Assembly: GCA_020809705.1 (NCBI GenBank)
Contig: CP085834.1
Coordinates: 2,914,001 to 2,978,000, forward strand
Length of the DNA stretch: 64,000 bases
Direction of reading: 5' to 3'
Source of the DNA: Calonectria ilicicola
Lineage: Eukaryota > Ascomycota > Sordariomycetes > Hypocreales > Nectriaceae
Part shown: one piece after another, positions 32,504 to 43,658 of the stretch
How the letters are laid out: every line of letters starts with the position of its first letter
Position numbering within the stretch: the stretch's first letter is position 1
Program-made: the position numbers and the translations under genes
The notes under the pieces: model-generated
Told to the model about the DNA's origin: nothing
Databases searched by the model: none
Seen by the model: the letters and a program-made list of their open reading frames with translations, nothing else

Positions 32504-33629
32504 TCACCTGCGCCTCAATCATAGAAGTGATTAATGCAAAAAAGGAAGACTAACTTTCCTGCTCTCTGTCGTTTGCTGTCTAGAAAAGTTACGTTGCATT
32601 TTTATGAAGAGGCCGACACCAGTTGGTTGAATCATTGATGGGAATAACCAATTTGTCAGTTCCTATAATCCACATAGGTGAGGTCACATTGTAATGCCAC
32701 TGTCGAATGCCACAAGCTGCAAGGTTTGTATGAAAATTCATGATTGCTTTCATGTACTTTAGAGGATACGATTTTGGTAATTGCAGTGTTTTTTTTTTTT
32801 TTTTGCAGTTTCGGGGCAATCTGAGGGTCACTTTTTTTGGTATCCCCGAAGCCGGGGACAAAAGCATTGTATATCCGGGCAGGGTTGGGCCCCTGTTATC
32901 TCAGGAGATTTCGTGGCTAGTAACCTGCTATACGTGGTACGTCATCAAATTCGCCTTCTCAAATCCAACATAAATTAATCAGTTAGGCGTGTCACGATCA
33001 ATCATCAAGGCTTCATTTTATTCTCGACCTCTTGCAGGTGGTCAGATGAGCAAGATGATTTGAATGAACAAACCAAACCACCACTTTGTCGCCATAACGC
33101 AGGCTCTAACTTTCGGATAGGCGGCACTGATGAAGAGGGAGACATAGTAGCCCATTTCTGTTGCCTAGCAGGGTATTTTTACCCCCAGGAGAAAAACCGG
33201 ATGATTGTGCCAATCGGGAGCAGAATAACGTCGTCTGACTACCAAGGCCTACCCGACCTTGTGGCTGTTGGCTCATAGCAGCATCAGCCCAGGTCCACAC
33301 TAATTACGTATGCGTGTATCACTTGCACGGAAATCTTGTTCCGCTATTCCCGCAGTCTCTTATTGTGGTCAAATGATTGGCTGTTGATGGGATGCTCCAT
33401 GCTCGAACAATGTTTTGTTCCGCCTCACTCTGTTCTGCTTGTACTACCCAAATCATCTCAACTATTACCCATAGATTTACTTATTAATGAGCCCCCAGGT
33501 CCCTCGTCTTATCTCTTCCATTGCTATCGTGCTTTTTGCGTCAAGTTTACTCTATCCCCTACCATAAGATATCCCCAGCTAGTGAAATTATTGTACCCCA
33601 TCTAAAGTTTTGGCCCTCTCCTCTCCACC
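32504..33629. other. Gene-less stretch
   Basis: About 1.1 kb with a 16-base T run at 32789-32804 and short domain-free ORFs. The promoter of the 4-TM gene is at the right. Confidence 0.4.
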
Positions 33630-34334
33630 ATGCCAAGCATTCTTCCATGGGTATCGACACACATTGTGCGCATACTATGCCTGCTTCCCTACACAGTTGC
33701 AGGCATTGCCGTATATTCCTGCAGTTCAGATAATGACAATTATAGACCAGTCCTGGGCTCTTGGGCTTCTGTCACAGTGAGCACGCCCAAAACCTGGCTT
33801 TACAAAACCAAAATTGATCATGTTGCAGGCGGCACTCACTTTGTTCGCTAATGTATTGTTTTTTATAGTCTTCATGTGGGCTCATAGCCGCGAAAATTTC
33901 AGATCATATGGATATCGCCACACCATCAAAGCACATGTCGTTCAGGGGAGCTTTTATTGCAACATTATTCCCATGGTCTTTTCTTTTATCATAGCGAGGG
34001 TTGCATCTGAGATTTCCGACTACGACGATAAACTGGTTGAGACTTTATCATGGCTTGCGGCTATCGCAGGGTGAGATACTGGCCATAAAAGAACCGAGAG
34101 AAGCAATGCTGACCTTGCATCAGAGCATCACTTATCACAACCGGCCTCGTGGATATGACCAGGATTCACCATCTCATCGAGGACGAAGATCAATACGAGA
34201 TTTTACGGGAGGTGGAACAGCAGAGTGACGAAGAGGAAGAGTGCGTACATTGTCATAATTGCACGTATTGCGGAGGCAGCAGCCAGAAGGGAGAGAAAGA
34301 AGGCCGCCTTGTCGAAGTTGAGGACAGATTGTAG
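33630..34334 (+). CDS. Four-span membrane protein of unknown function, three exons
   Basis: Exons 33630-33776, 33829-34070 and 34124-34334 join in phase (introns of 52 and 53 nt, GT-AG, with a CTGAC branch site in the second) to 199 residues. Four hydrophobic spans are seen: IVRILCLLPYTVAGIAVYS, AALTLFANVLFFIVFMW, GSFYCNIIPMVFSFIIA, and TLSWLAAIAGASLITTGLV, which is built across the second intron. The C-terminus is acidic (EDEDQYEILREVEQQSDEEE) with a small Cys/His cluster (CVHCHNCTYC) before the stop. The topology suggests a MARVEL- or DUF-type small membrane protein, but I cannot name the family. The continuity of spans across both introns is the main support. Confidence 0.65.
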
Positions 34335-34972
34335 AGAATATCATCTAGTGTTCACTTTATGTCACGTTGCGGAGATTGTTAAGTTCAAACCAGGTACAAG
34401 ATATTTATTCCTCTCGATACTAAGGGAAACCAGCCACAATTGCGCCAGTGAGAAACAGGAGCTCGGTGACATGCCATGATACCAACAAGGCCTTGGGTGT
34501 GTTTTATTAGTGGATATTCCCTTTGAGAGGCAGCTCGACCCAGTCGCCTAAGAAGCAATCCAATAACTCTTACCTACTAGATGCAATTTGGTAGAAAATG
34601 GTAGAGAGGGTACAATCTTTTAGGGATTGTACTGTACAAACATGGACTGCTTCTCCGACCATAGAGGGCCCAAATGAAGCGTACAACCGGATAAAAGACC
34701 ATATCGCGCGTTCCTTGGTGTCTGCAGAGCAGTTGGCGGTTGCATCGTCTGGAAACCAGTCAAGTGGCTGTCGCTTTTTGGTGGGGAACTGCCCGTCTGT
34801 TGGGCCTGGTTAAAATTAATCTGGTGTTCAAATAAACGTGTTCAAATAAATTTGTTCAAAATAAATGTCTTCTTATTTTATACACCACCTTAATTTTAAC
34901 CAAAAAAAATCGCAATGTGAAATCTTTAAATATAGCTAACAGGCTCGCCATGAAAAGAATTATTCCTTCTAC
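34335..34972. other. Gene-less stretch
   Basis: About 640 bases with a short tandem motif at 34824-34866 and no convincing gene. Confidence 0.4.
34824..34866. repeat. Three tandem copies of a TGTTCAAATAAA motif
   Basis: TGTTCAAATAAA occurs twice and TGTTCAAAATAAA once at about 14-base spacing. Confidence 0.7.
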
Positions 34973-35515
34973 ATGACCCAAGAAGAAATCAAGATTCTTT
35001 TCAATCATTCCGATACTCCCTTCACAATGATCGCACACCAGTTCCAAATCTGCCATTTGACTGTGACCCAAGTCTGGCACCAGCCACAGTACCAGCCCCC
35101 AGCCCAAACCCAGCCCCAGTCGTATCCACAAACACAGCCACAGAACCAGCCACAGAACCAGCTTCAGCCACAGCCGCTGGGAAACCACATTGGACCACCA
35201 CAGGCCCAAGCGGATCGTTATCGCAAGCTGTTGGACCATCTGAAGCGGCGACAATCCCGCTCTTCTTCTCTCGTCAAACCTCCTCAACAAAAATACACAA
35301 GGAGCAAGCGTTATACAACTCAGCTTTGCCAACGTGTCATGTCAAAAGTCGCTCAAGATTCTCAAACCGCCACAAGGGAGCAAACTGTCCCCAGTGCAAA
35401 CACCCTCGCCCACCCCGACCCCGTTACAGCAAGTCTCGAGGTTACTTTCCTTATTCATGGGGATAGTTTACAAGTCCAAGCGACGCATTTCAAATTTGGC
35501 CAAAGGATAGTTTAG
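34973..35515 (+). CDS. Possible Pro/Gln-rich protein (doubtful)
   Basis: An ORF of 180 codons. Residues about 35-70 are a run of PQ and TQPQ units, which by themselves keep a frame open. Around it are ordinary sequence (TQEEIKILFNHSDTPFTMIA) and a basic Ser/Gln-rich part. No signal peptide, domain or splice support. The TQEEIK start is loosely helix-turn-helix-like. Could be a real low-complexity nuclear protein or a chance ORF over a CAG/CCA-rich tract. Confidence 0.35.
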   Translation: MTQEEIKILFNHSDTPFTMIAHQFQICHLTVTQVWHQPQYQPPAQTQPQSYPQTQPQNQPQNQLQPQPLGNHIGPPQAQADRYRKLLDHLKRRQSRSSSLVKPPQQKYTRSKRYTTQLCQRVMSKVAQDSQTATREQTVPSANTLAHPDPVTASLEVTFLIHGDSLQVQATHFKFGQRIV

Positions 35516-35922
35516 GAGTAATGAATGTAGGATGATGGTGGTGACAGCGTGACAATGACGCCTACACACAAGTTAGCTCCAAGTCAAGCTTATTTTCCAT
35601 TAAAACTACTTATTTTACTTCTAAAACACACCCAAGTCTTTTTAAATCTCACACAGAATATGGTTGGAGGATGTACATGATACTTGTATTGCTATAATTG
35701 ATTTAATAAAATACATCACACTTACCCTAGACCAAGACGCGATTTTTGCTTGAGCACATTAGTGTGGGGCGATTTGTGGGCATGCTGTGATTAATCATGT
35801 AATTTTTTTTAAAAAACAATGAAGAACAAATTTAACAAGACTCTGGTTGTTCAAAGAAGGTTATTTGATTGGAGGTTAGATCGCTGCCACTGTCTACGTA
35901 GAGGTCCACCAATTGTACCATA
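35516..35922. other. Intergenic stretch
   Basis: About 400 AT-rich bases, 3' side of the sugar transporter gene. Nothing seen. Confidence 0.4.
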
Positions 35923-37706
35923 TTAAGCCTGTTCATTCAGCGTTTTTGTCCCAGCCTCAACTGCTCGCTGGGTCATAGTTGTCGTCTTGTGGAATTGCCA
36001 AGGCTTAATCTTTCGCTCAAACAACTCATCAAGCTCAGCAGAAGTACGTCTATTATTTAGTTAGTATATCTGATAAGGTGTTTTCGGATCGGAATTGGCT
36101 TACCCAGCTGTCTCAGGGATCAGGAACCAGATAGCAATTGTAAAAGGGAGACCAACACCAGCGTAGAACCAGCCAGTCTTGAGACCCCAGTTCCATTGGT
36201 TAGAATTTACCATGTATGGCGTTAAAACGTTCATTACCACCCCGGCAACACAGCTTGTCGCAGCAGCGAAGCCTGCCGTGTATGGTCTGAGACGTTGTGA
36301 TGAGATCTCTCCGATAAAACCCCATCCCGTGGCTCCGTTGGCAACAAGCCCAATCGCTTGAACATTATTAGCCTTCTATTAGGGTCTTAAAATCATCATA
36401 ACTTACCCCAGATGCAGCAGAAAAGAATAAAAAGGTAGTTGGTAGCGCCGACTTGTGGTGTGACACCAAGGATTCCGACAGCAATGTTGCAGGCCCAGCA
36501 AATCGTGGTTCCGCCACATGAAAGTGTTCTGCGACCAAGACGTTCGGCTGCATAGACGACGCATAGGCCTGTAGCAAGGCTGATGCCGCTGGTGATGCAG
36601 GTTGCCTTGAAAGGATCCTTCACACCTGCTTGCTGGAAGAAATAAGAACTATAGCTAGAGAATAGTGTGAGACCAATGAATTGCTGGGAGAGGAGGGTCC
36701 ATAAAGAAATGATGGTGCGATAGCCGTCGATTCCTTTGAAGATGCTGTACCACTTTTCAGCGCGCTGCTCTGCAGCAACAGCTCGCTCGTGATTGATCGA
36801 TATTGTCAAAAGTTGCAGCTGCTTCTCTGCATCATAATCTGGGACGTCGCTGTGAAGTCGAGTCAATGTCTTCTTGGCTTCTTCAAGCTTTCCTTTGCTT
36901 GCTAGCCAAGCTGGAGACTCTGGCACAAAGAGGTAAATGATCAACATCAAACCAACTTGGGCCCACTGGGAATAAATTGGGATCTTGAACTCTGTGGAAT
37001 CAGATTCGGATAACACCTGTAGGGCAACTGGGGCAAAGAACCCGCCGAGCGACCACCAAAAACTGTAGCACATCAAGAGGGCACCTCGAATACGAGTTGG
37101 AGCCACCTCACTGATGTAGGTAGGAATTGTCGACTGCATGCAACCAACACCAATCCCAGCAAGAAGCTTGGCAACGAGCCACATTTGCCACTTGGTTGCG
37201 ATGCTTTCGAACATGACGCTCAAGGCAATCACGAACCAGAAGCTGTACATGGCAACCTTGCGACCGAATCTGTCCGAGATGAATGGCAAGCTGGTCATGC
37301 CAATAATTTGGCCGACAGACATGATAGAGCCCCATGCGCTGAGAATGGGCGATGCGAGAGAAGGTGAACCATCGGCGCTCGTTTCGGTCGCGAATTGCTG
37401 AACAAATCCGGGATTGGAGATGATGTTTCCGTTTATGCTGCACACACTAACGTTAGAAGCAAAACATTGATGCGCAAGGTAGGGGCCGTACCCGATTTGA
37501 TAGCCGTCTGTAGCGGCACTGAAACACATGGCAGAGCATATGAGGGAGTTCACTTTGAACTTTTTCACCGTTTCCCACAGACCCAAGGTCTCGTATCCGG
37601 TGAGGCCTTGGCCAGTGCCCGAAGTTTCATCGGGGGCGTTGTCGGGACTACCCTTCTCATCGCGTACCTCGCCGTGCTCAACGTGAGGCTTCTGCTTATT
37701 TGACAT
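35923..37706 (-). CDS. MFS sugar transporter (sugar porter family), three exons
   Basis: Exons 37706-36407, 36356-36104 and 36049-35923 join in phase to 559 residues. I chose the ATG at 37706 because a sugar-porter N-terminus with an acidic, Gly-rich leader and GYETLGLWETVKKFK follows. The open frame upstream crosses a TATA-like run at 37797-37804. Family motifs: DRFGRK in the first inter-helix loop, PESPAWL before the central loop, RLGRRTLS, and PETAGRTSAELDELFE at the end. About twelve membrane spans are visible. The sequence type is close to fungal alpha-glucoside or hexose/oligosaccharide permeases working by proton symport. It is divergent from a cytosolic rhamnosidase, so the cargo may be a rhamnosyl glycoside or L-rhamnose; that is inference. 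Confidence 0.92.
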
Positions 37707-37928
37707 GATTTTAGCTGCAGGTTGAAGTATGTTCTTTGCAAGTGAGCAGCAGACAATGTGGAGGAGCCGGACGATTTTGAGGGCTCTCTGACAGGGTATA
37801 AATAGATGCACGACGCTGCTCCTTGCGATTGACTTCGGCCTAAGTCATAGCGAACTAGCACAGCTCCAGTTCGGACAATTGACGATACTTTGCTGTCAAA
37901 AACTGCTGCATGGCAAGGTCAAGCTTGC

Positions 37929-37971
37929 CCCCGGATTCTTCCCCAGGTCCCAGCGATGCAGGCGACCCCGC
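37929..37971. promoter_or_regulatory. Cluster of three CreA-like sites
   Basis: CCCCGG (37929-37934), CCCCAG (37941-37946) and CCCCGC (37966-37971) are, read on the minus strand, CCGGGG, CTGGGG and GCGGGG. All fit the CreA/Cre1 consensus SYGGRG. Three within 43 bases suggests carbon catabolite repression of the flanking genes. Confidence 0.5.
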
Positions 37972-38080
37972 AAACTAGTTAGCGTGTGAAGTTCATGGAG
38001 AAGGACCCATGTCTCGACCCATCCACTAGCAGCTGGCGGACTCAGCTGGCCCATGTTCCCAAATACGACATGGTTCGACT

Positions 38081-38090
38081 CGGAAAACCG
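38081..38090. promoter_or_regulatory. CGG-N4-CCG palindrome, candidate Zn2Cys6 site
   Basis: CGGAAAACCG is an inverted CGG pair of the kind bound by Zn2Cys6 dimers, and a Zn2Cys6 gene lies 3.9 kb away in the same cluster. Confidence 0.45.
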
Positions 38091-38397
38091 CACAATTGTG
38101 ATCCGAGATGGCGCTCTGTCGGGATTACATGGAGTCACAGCCTGGTCCCATCATCGCGCGTGTCAAAAGTGGCTTCGACGACTGATTGCTTTGACCCACC
38201 CTCTGGTAGATCAGGGAGCGGTCTGGAGATTTGTATCTCGGCGATCATTGTCCCGAAGAAAAATATGACCAGATGATTCTTGCACATTTGTACTTTCTTT
38301 ATTTTATTTTTTTTATTCCTCCAGGGAGCTACGTTAATTAAGTTCTCAGTTCTGGACATTCTGTTGGCTGAACTATCACTTACCCAAACCCCCCATC

Positions 38398-41107
38398 ATG
38401 TCTGCCACAATTGTTGATGTCCGATTCGAGCACTATCGCCCTGGGGAGACTCTTGGGGTGAATGAGACTAGGCCTAGAATCTCCTGGCGCTACGAAAACA
38501 TCCCCAATGATTTTGAGCAAGAGGAATACCACATCAGTGTGAAGGAATCCACGAGTGATGGGGCTACTGAGTTATGCTCTATCAGAGTGATTTCCTCAGA
38601 CTCCCAACTTGTCCCATGGCCCTATGAAAAACCGCTAGAGTCGCGGAAGCAATACTCTCTTTGTGTGAGAACCCGAAGCAAAGGACAGACAGAATTTACG
38701 TCTTGGAGTGAACCATCTACCTTGGAGGTTGGGCTGCTTTCGTGTCAAGATTGGAGCTGTCAACTAGCTTCAGCGCCCTGGGCTGAAGCCAGCAAGGAGG
38801 GGCCACAACCAGAAGACCTATTTCGCAAAGAATTTGATGCAAAGGAGGATGTGATATCTGCAAGACTATATATCACCTCTCATGGTGTATACGAAGCAGA
38901 GATCAACGGAAAAAGAGTAGGCGATCATTTTCTGGCTCCTGGTTGGACGTCGTACGCTGGGCGACTTCAGTATCAGACCTATGACGTCACCAAAAATATT
39001 GTCCAACGAAATTGCCTGGGAATAAGGGTCGCTGAGGGATGGTTTAGCGGTCGTTTCGGCTTCGAGGGCGGGCGCCGGAACATCTGGGGTGTTCGAAATG
39101 CTGCCTTTGCCCAGCTCGAGATACGCTATCGCGACGGGTCTACGCAAACCATTTGTACCGATGATTCCTGGCTGGTAACTCAAGGTCCAATCAGGCTTGC
39201 TGAACTTTATAATGGAGAAAAGTATGATGCAACAATGGAAGTGGACGGCTGGTCGCAACCTGGCACCGACACGCAGCAATGGCGCAGCGTCCGTGTTGAA
39301 GCTCTGTCGGATAAGGTGGAGCTTACGTCTGGCTTTGCGGAACCAGTTCGACGTTTGGAGATAATCCGACCCGAAAAGCAAACAAAGTCTCCATCAGGAA
39401 AGGTCATCCTGGATTTTGGGCAAAATCTCGTGGGCTATGTCAGGCTTAAGAAGATATTGGGTCCCCGAGGCCACCAGGTATCACTGTCGCATGCCGAGGT
39501 GCTTGAGAAAGGCGAGCTTTGTACCCGTCCCCTCCGACACTGCGATGCTCAAGACATTTACACTCTCAAAGGAGATGATAACGGGGAGGTTTTTGAACCC
39601 CGTTTTACATTTCACGGATTTCGGTATTTGCAGATTGATGGCTGGCTTCAGCCGGCGGCTAATCTTCTGGATCTTGTCGAAGCCGTTGTATGCAACTCCG
39701 ATATGGAACATGCAGGCTCTTTTGAGTGTTCGAATGAAATGCTAAACCAGCTTTTTAGCAATGTTCGATGGGGAATGAGGGGAAATTTCTTCTACGTTCC
39801 CACCGACTGCCCCCAGCGTGACGAACGTTTAGGTTACTCTGGAGACCTGGCTTTATTTGCTCCCACAGCCGTGCTGCTCTACAAATGCTTCCCGTTTCTT
39901 AAAAACTGGCTAGTTGATGTGGCATTCGACCAGCAAGTTCTTGGCGGTAACCCGCCTATAGTTTCCCCCAACGCTCTATTGGGAGACCCTGTCTGGGGCA
40001 AGCTGTTTCCAAATGCGATTTGGCACGATGTCGTCATTCTTGCGCCATGGACTCTATGGAATGAAACGGGAGATGTTGATATTCTGGAACGCCAATATAA
40101 CTCTATGGTGACCTGGGTTGACAAAATTCCTCGGAATAAGACTGGTCCGGTTCATTTGTGGGATCTGACAACTTTCCAGCTCGCTGTATGTGCACTGCTC
40201 CTATCCCACAATCAAACTTTGAAAAGATCCTAATATTTGAAAACAGGATTGGCTGGATCCAAACGCGCCCCCTGAAAACCCAGCTAAAGCCATGACGGAT
40301 CCTCTATTAGTAGCAAACGCGTTTCTCATCCGATGTCTTGAAATAATGGTCCATGTCGCTGAAATTCTTGGCCACGAAAAGGACCAACGATGCTACCAGG
40401 AGCAGAGAGATGCGGCGCTAAAAGAGTTTAGAGAAGAATATGTCTGCCCAAGCGGACGAGTTTTGTCAGACAGTCAAACAGGGTATTCGCTGGCGATTTG
40501 CTTCAACTTGCTCACACCCACTCAAATGATTCGGGCTGGAGACCGGCTTGCAGAGGTCGTATCGAAAGATTCGTTCAAAATTGGTACCGGATTTGCCGGG
40601 ACTCCCTTTGTGTGCGAGGCACTGGCGCAAACCGGTCACATCGACGTGGCTTACAAGATGCTACTAAATAAAGAATGCCCATCGTGGCTGTATCCTGTCA
40701 CAATGGGAGCAACCACTGTCTGGGAACGGTGGGATAGTATGCGGCCAGACGGATCCATCAATCCTGGCGAAATGACATCTTTTAATCATTATGCCTTCGG
40801 CGCTGTGGCTACCTTCATGTTCGAACGACTTGTGGGTCTGCGATCTACTGCTCCAGGCTGGAAAAGGTCACAGATGAGACCAGATATTGGAGGGGACTTT
40901 TCCTGGGCCAAGGCAGAGCATATGACGCCGCATGGAAAAGTATCTGGATCATGGTCTCTGGAAAAAGCAGACGAAGGTGCATCCAAGTTGAAGATTAATG
41001 TTGTAGTTCCACCTACAACAAAAATGGAGATCATTCTTGACCACGACAATGTTCGGGTTGTGGGAGCAGGCAGTTGGACTTTCGAGGTTCCCTACAAGAG
41101 CAGCTAA
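38398..41107 (+). CDS. Alpha-L-rhamnosidase, GH78, intracellular type
   Basis: Exons 38398-40185 and 40247-41107 join across a 61-nt intron to 882 residues, normal for the family. Domains in order: N-terminal beta domain (VDVRFEHYRPGETLGVNETR, then PRISWRYE), a rhamnosidase N domain (ARLYITSHGVYEAEINGKRV, then LAPGWTSY), a concanavalin-like part with LDFGQNLVGYVRL, the (alpha/alpha)6 catalytic barrel with FYVPTDCPQRDERLGYSGDL (about residues 465-485, the acid-residue block) and PSWLYPVTMGATTVWERWDS, then a C-terminal beta domain. It hydrolyses terminal alpha-L-rhamnose from glycosides such as flavonoid rutinosides or pectin side chains. No signal peptide, so the enzyme is probably cytosolic and depends on uptake of its substrate, fitting the divergent transporter. 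Confidence 0.95.
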
Positions 41108-41988
41108 ATAAAGTACAGTCTAATTTATTATGAGATAGATATTCCAGATTGAGATTCCATTATTCTACATCACATCGGGTCCTGGTAACATTGGATTGCT
41201 CGTGCTTGGTGTTGGTCACCGTCTATTCCAAACCGAGCGATTTGTCTACAAGACGGCACAATATGTCATGAGACCATGATGGCCTGCCGAGGCACATGGC
41301 TATTGATGCACCTCGCAAGTGCTTTCCAAATTTGACAAGGTGAAAGAAATGGGGACCAATGCACCTCGCAAACAGGGGCTGAATCGGGTTAGTAAACTTG
41401 GCAGCTCCACCACAATTGTGGTGAAGCCAGGAAACCGGAATCGGTGATATAAACTTCAGGCTTCTCCTTTGGTAGGTAATAAAGATGAATGGGTGTCTTT
41501 ATTTGTTTTTCCTTGAAAAAAACGAAAATTTAAAGTCGCTGTTTATCTTGGGCATGACAATAACTAGCATCAAGGGGTCGACTAGTTGTTTGGTCCAACC
41601 GAATTTAATGTTTGCAGTGTTCGTTTATTAGAGATTCGCACTGTCAGTCAGGGCCTCCATTTTTGGTGACTTTTACACCCACCTCATTGCCTCGTAGACA
41701 TAAAAAGTAACACCTCGACGTTCAGAATGTATACTAACCAAAGTAATCACACTGAAAACAATTCAACCATGGTTCCCTCAGCCACTGTCAAATAGGTATC
41801 CCCAGCAAATTTTGCATCCACCAGCCAAGGGTAGCCACTCAATGGTCTCGTGATTGCACACGTCGTCATGCGGGGGTGTTTAGCCTAGTTCGTTCCGGGG
41901 TTAGCCGCACTGGGTCATGATGCGGCTGTTTGACCATTCACGCATGTTTCTCTCAATTCCTTCAACAACAGCGACGAATTTGTGTGAA
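41108..41988. other. Gene-less stretch
   Basis: About 880 bases: 3' side of the rhamnosidase and promoter of the Zn2Cys6 gene. No other feature seen. Confidence 0.4.
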
Positions 41989-43658
41989 ATGGTTTATCCT
42001 GGAAAGAGAAGTACAGGCTGTATCAGATGCCGCAAACGGAAAGTCAAGGTGGGTAGGTAACCGCCCCCTGCTAGGAGCGTATCTCATGATTTCTGTCCAG
42101 TGTGACGAGGGCCGGCCAGGATGCGAACGATGCAAAAAGTACGGCCGGGAGTGCCCAGGATATGAAAATAACCTTATCATCCGGTTTGAAAATCCAATGC
42201 TCCGATCTACAAATACCATCCATGCTAGGACGAACCAAGTTCCCTCACCAGGCGAGAGTGATTCAAAACCTGATGAGATTCAGACACCCCATGCCACTTC
42301 GGCCGAAACAGCTTCAGTCTCGGATGTGTCTGTTTGGTCTCTTGAACCAGATTGGGAGACGATATCCATTGGGTATTTTCTAGATCAACATCCGATAAAA
42401 CCCAAACCAGGATCTCTGGGGCACCTCGAATTTCTTCCCGACCTATACCTTCAGTCATCAGCAGATTCGTGTCTCAGACCATCATTGGAAGCCGTGGCCT
42501 ATTTATCGCTGTACTACTCTTCAAACTCTTCCCCAATTCAAGTAAAGGCTCGTAAATTGTATCACCGGGCACTTCTTTCCCTGAATTCAGCACTTCAGGA
42601 TCCACGCAATGAGTCATTAGACGAGGCTCTAGCGGCGAGCATGCTCTTGAGTCTCTTCGAGGCACGCTCTTCCAAGCTCTTACCTCCCTGATCGTCTGGT
42701 TGACATTTGACTAGGACATTGATGGAATTAGGTCTGGCACAGGGAACTCCCATATATCTGGAATGGTCTCCCTCATACGACTCAGAGAGGCGAGAGGGCC
42801 GCCACATGAACCAAATAAGTCACTCTACGGGTGGGCTCACACTCAAATTGTGAGATATTTTCATAAAGAATGGACACTCGAAGAGAACTAACAAGCCAAT
42901 AGTTATTTCATACGGTAACAGATCAATATATCCATCTCAAACCTGGATGGATCGAACTCTGCGGGTTACCCGAAGAAGATTATCTAACCCAAATGTCGCG
43001 TGTTATGCAAGACATGATGCAATTTTGCTATGTTGCCAGGGATACTTGCGCAGAGATCGACCTGCCAAGTCGAAGTCCAAACCACGCGTCACCCGAGACA
43101 TCATTACTGAATATACTCGACGAAATAGTCATCCTTCAAAGCAAAATGGACGCATTGGCACATTCTGTACCTCAGACTTTAAAGCCTCGAGAGCTCCACA
43201 ACGGCCAGGATATTCGCATCTATCGTTCCAGATGGACTGCGTGTTTTTGGTCTATGCAAAACTCATGTCTCATTCTATTTTACACCCACGCAGCGTCGTG
43301 CTGTGAAAAAGTTCTCGCTACTGATTTGTCTGGGGAACATTCCACGAGACAAAAGGCACGCGCAATACTTGAAATGGCCGAAGGCAATGCTCGGAACTTG
43401 CTATCCGCCCTTTATAATAACATTCCTTTTGCGCTTGGAGAGATCGACGATCAAGGCAGCAAGAAGGCCGTGCCGGAATACAAATCCGGTTGCGGATACT
43501 TGCTCATCTGGCCATTGTCCGTATTGAGTAGATGCGTTTATTCGACTCTTGACCAAAAGATGGCCGCCGATAGGGCGTTGAGGGTAGTTGGGTCTTCAAT
43601 GGGAATTCGTTTAGCGGACTGGGCTGCCAAAAGGCTATATCCGTTTGCACTATTTTAA
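41989..43658 (+). CDS. Zn2Cys6 transcription factor, four exons
   Basis: Exons 41989-42048, 42101-42661, 42715-42849 and 42903-43658 join in phase to 503 residues. The first intron splits the zinc cluster: TGCIRCRKRKVK, then CDEGRPGCERCKKYGRECPG, giving the full six-Cys pattern. The middle and last exons carry the helical fungal-regulator region (EALAASMLLSLFE, SHISGMVSLIRLREARGPP, QYIHLKPGWIELCGLPEEDY). Intron 3 (42850-42902) has a clean GTGAGA donor and CTAAC branch site. Intron 2 (42662-42714) needs a GC donor (GAG|GCACGC), and without it the frame stops soon after 42661. If that splice is wrong, the gene could be a degraded copy. Position suggests control of the adjoining rhamnosidase and transporter. 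Confidence 0.85.

Larger units (their letters stand above)
37707..38397. promoter_or_regulatory. Shared divergent promoter of transporter and rhamnosidase
   Basis: About 690 bases between the two start codons. It holds a cluster of three CreA-like sites, one CGG-N4-CCG palindrome (listed separately) and a TATA-like TATAAATAG near 37797. ORFs here are chance. Confidence 0.6.
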
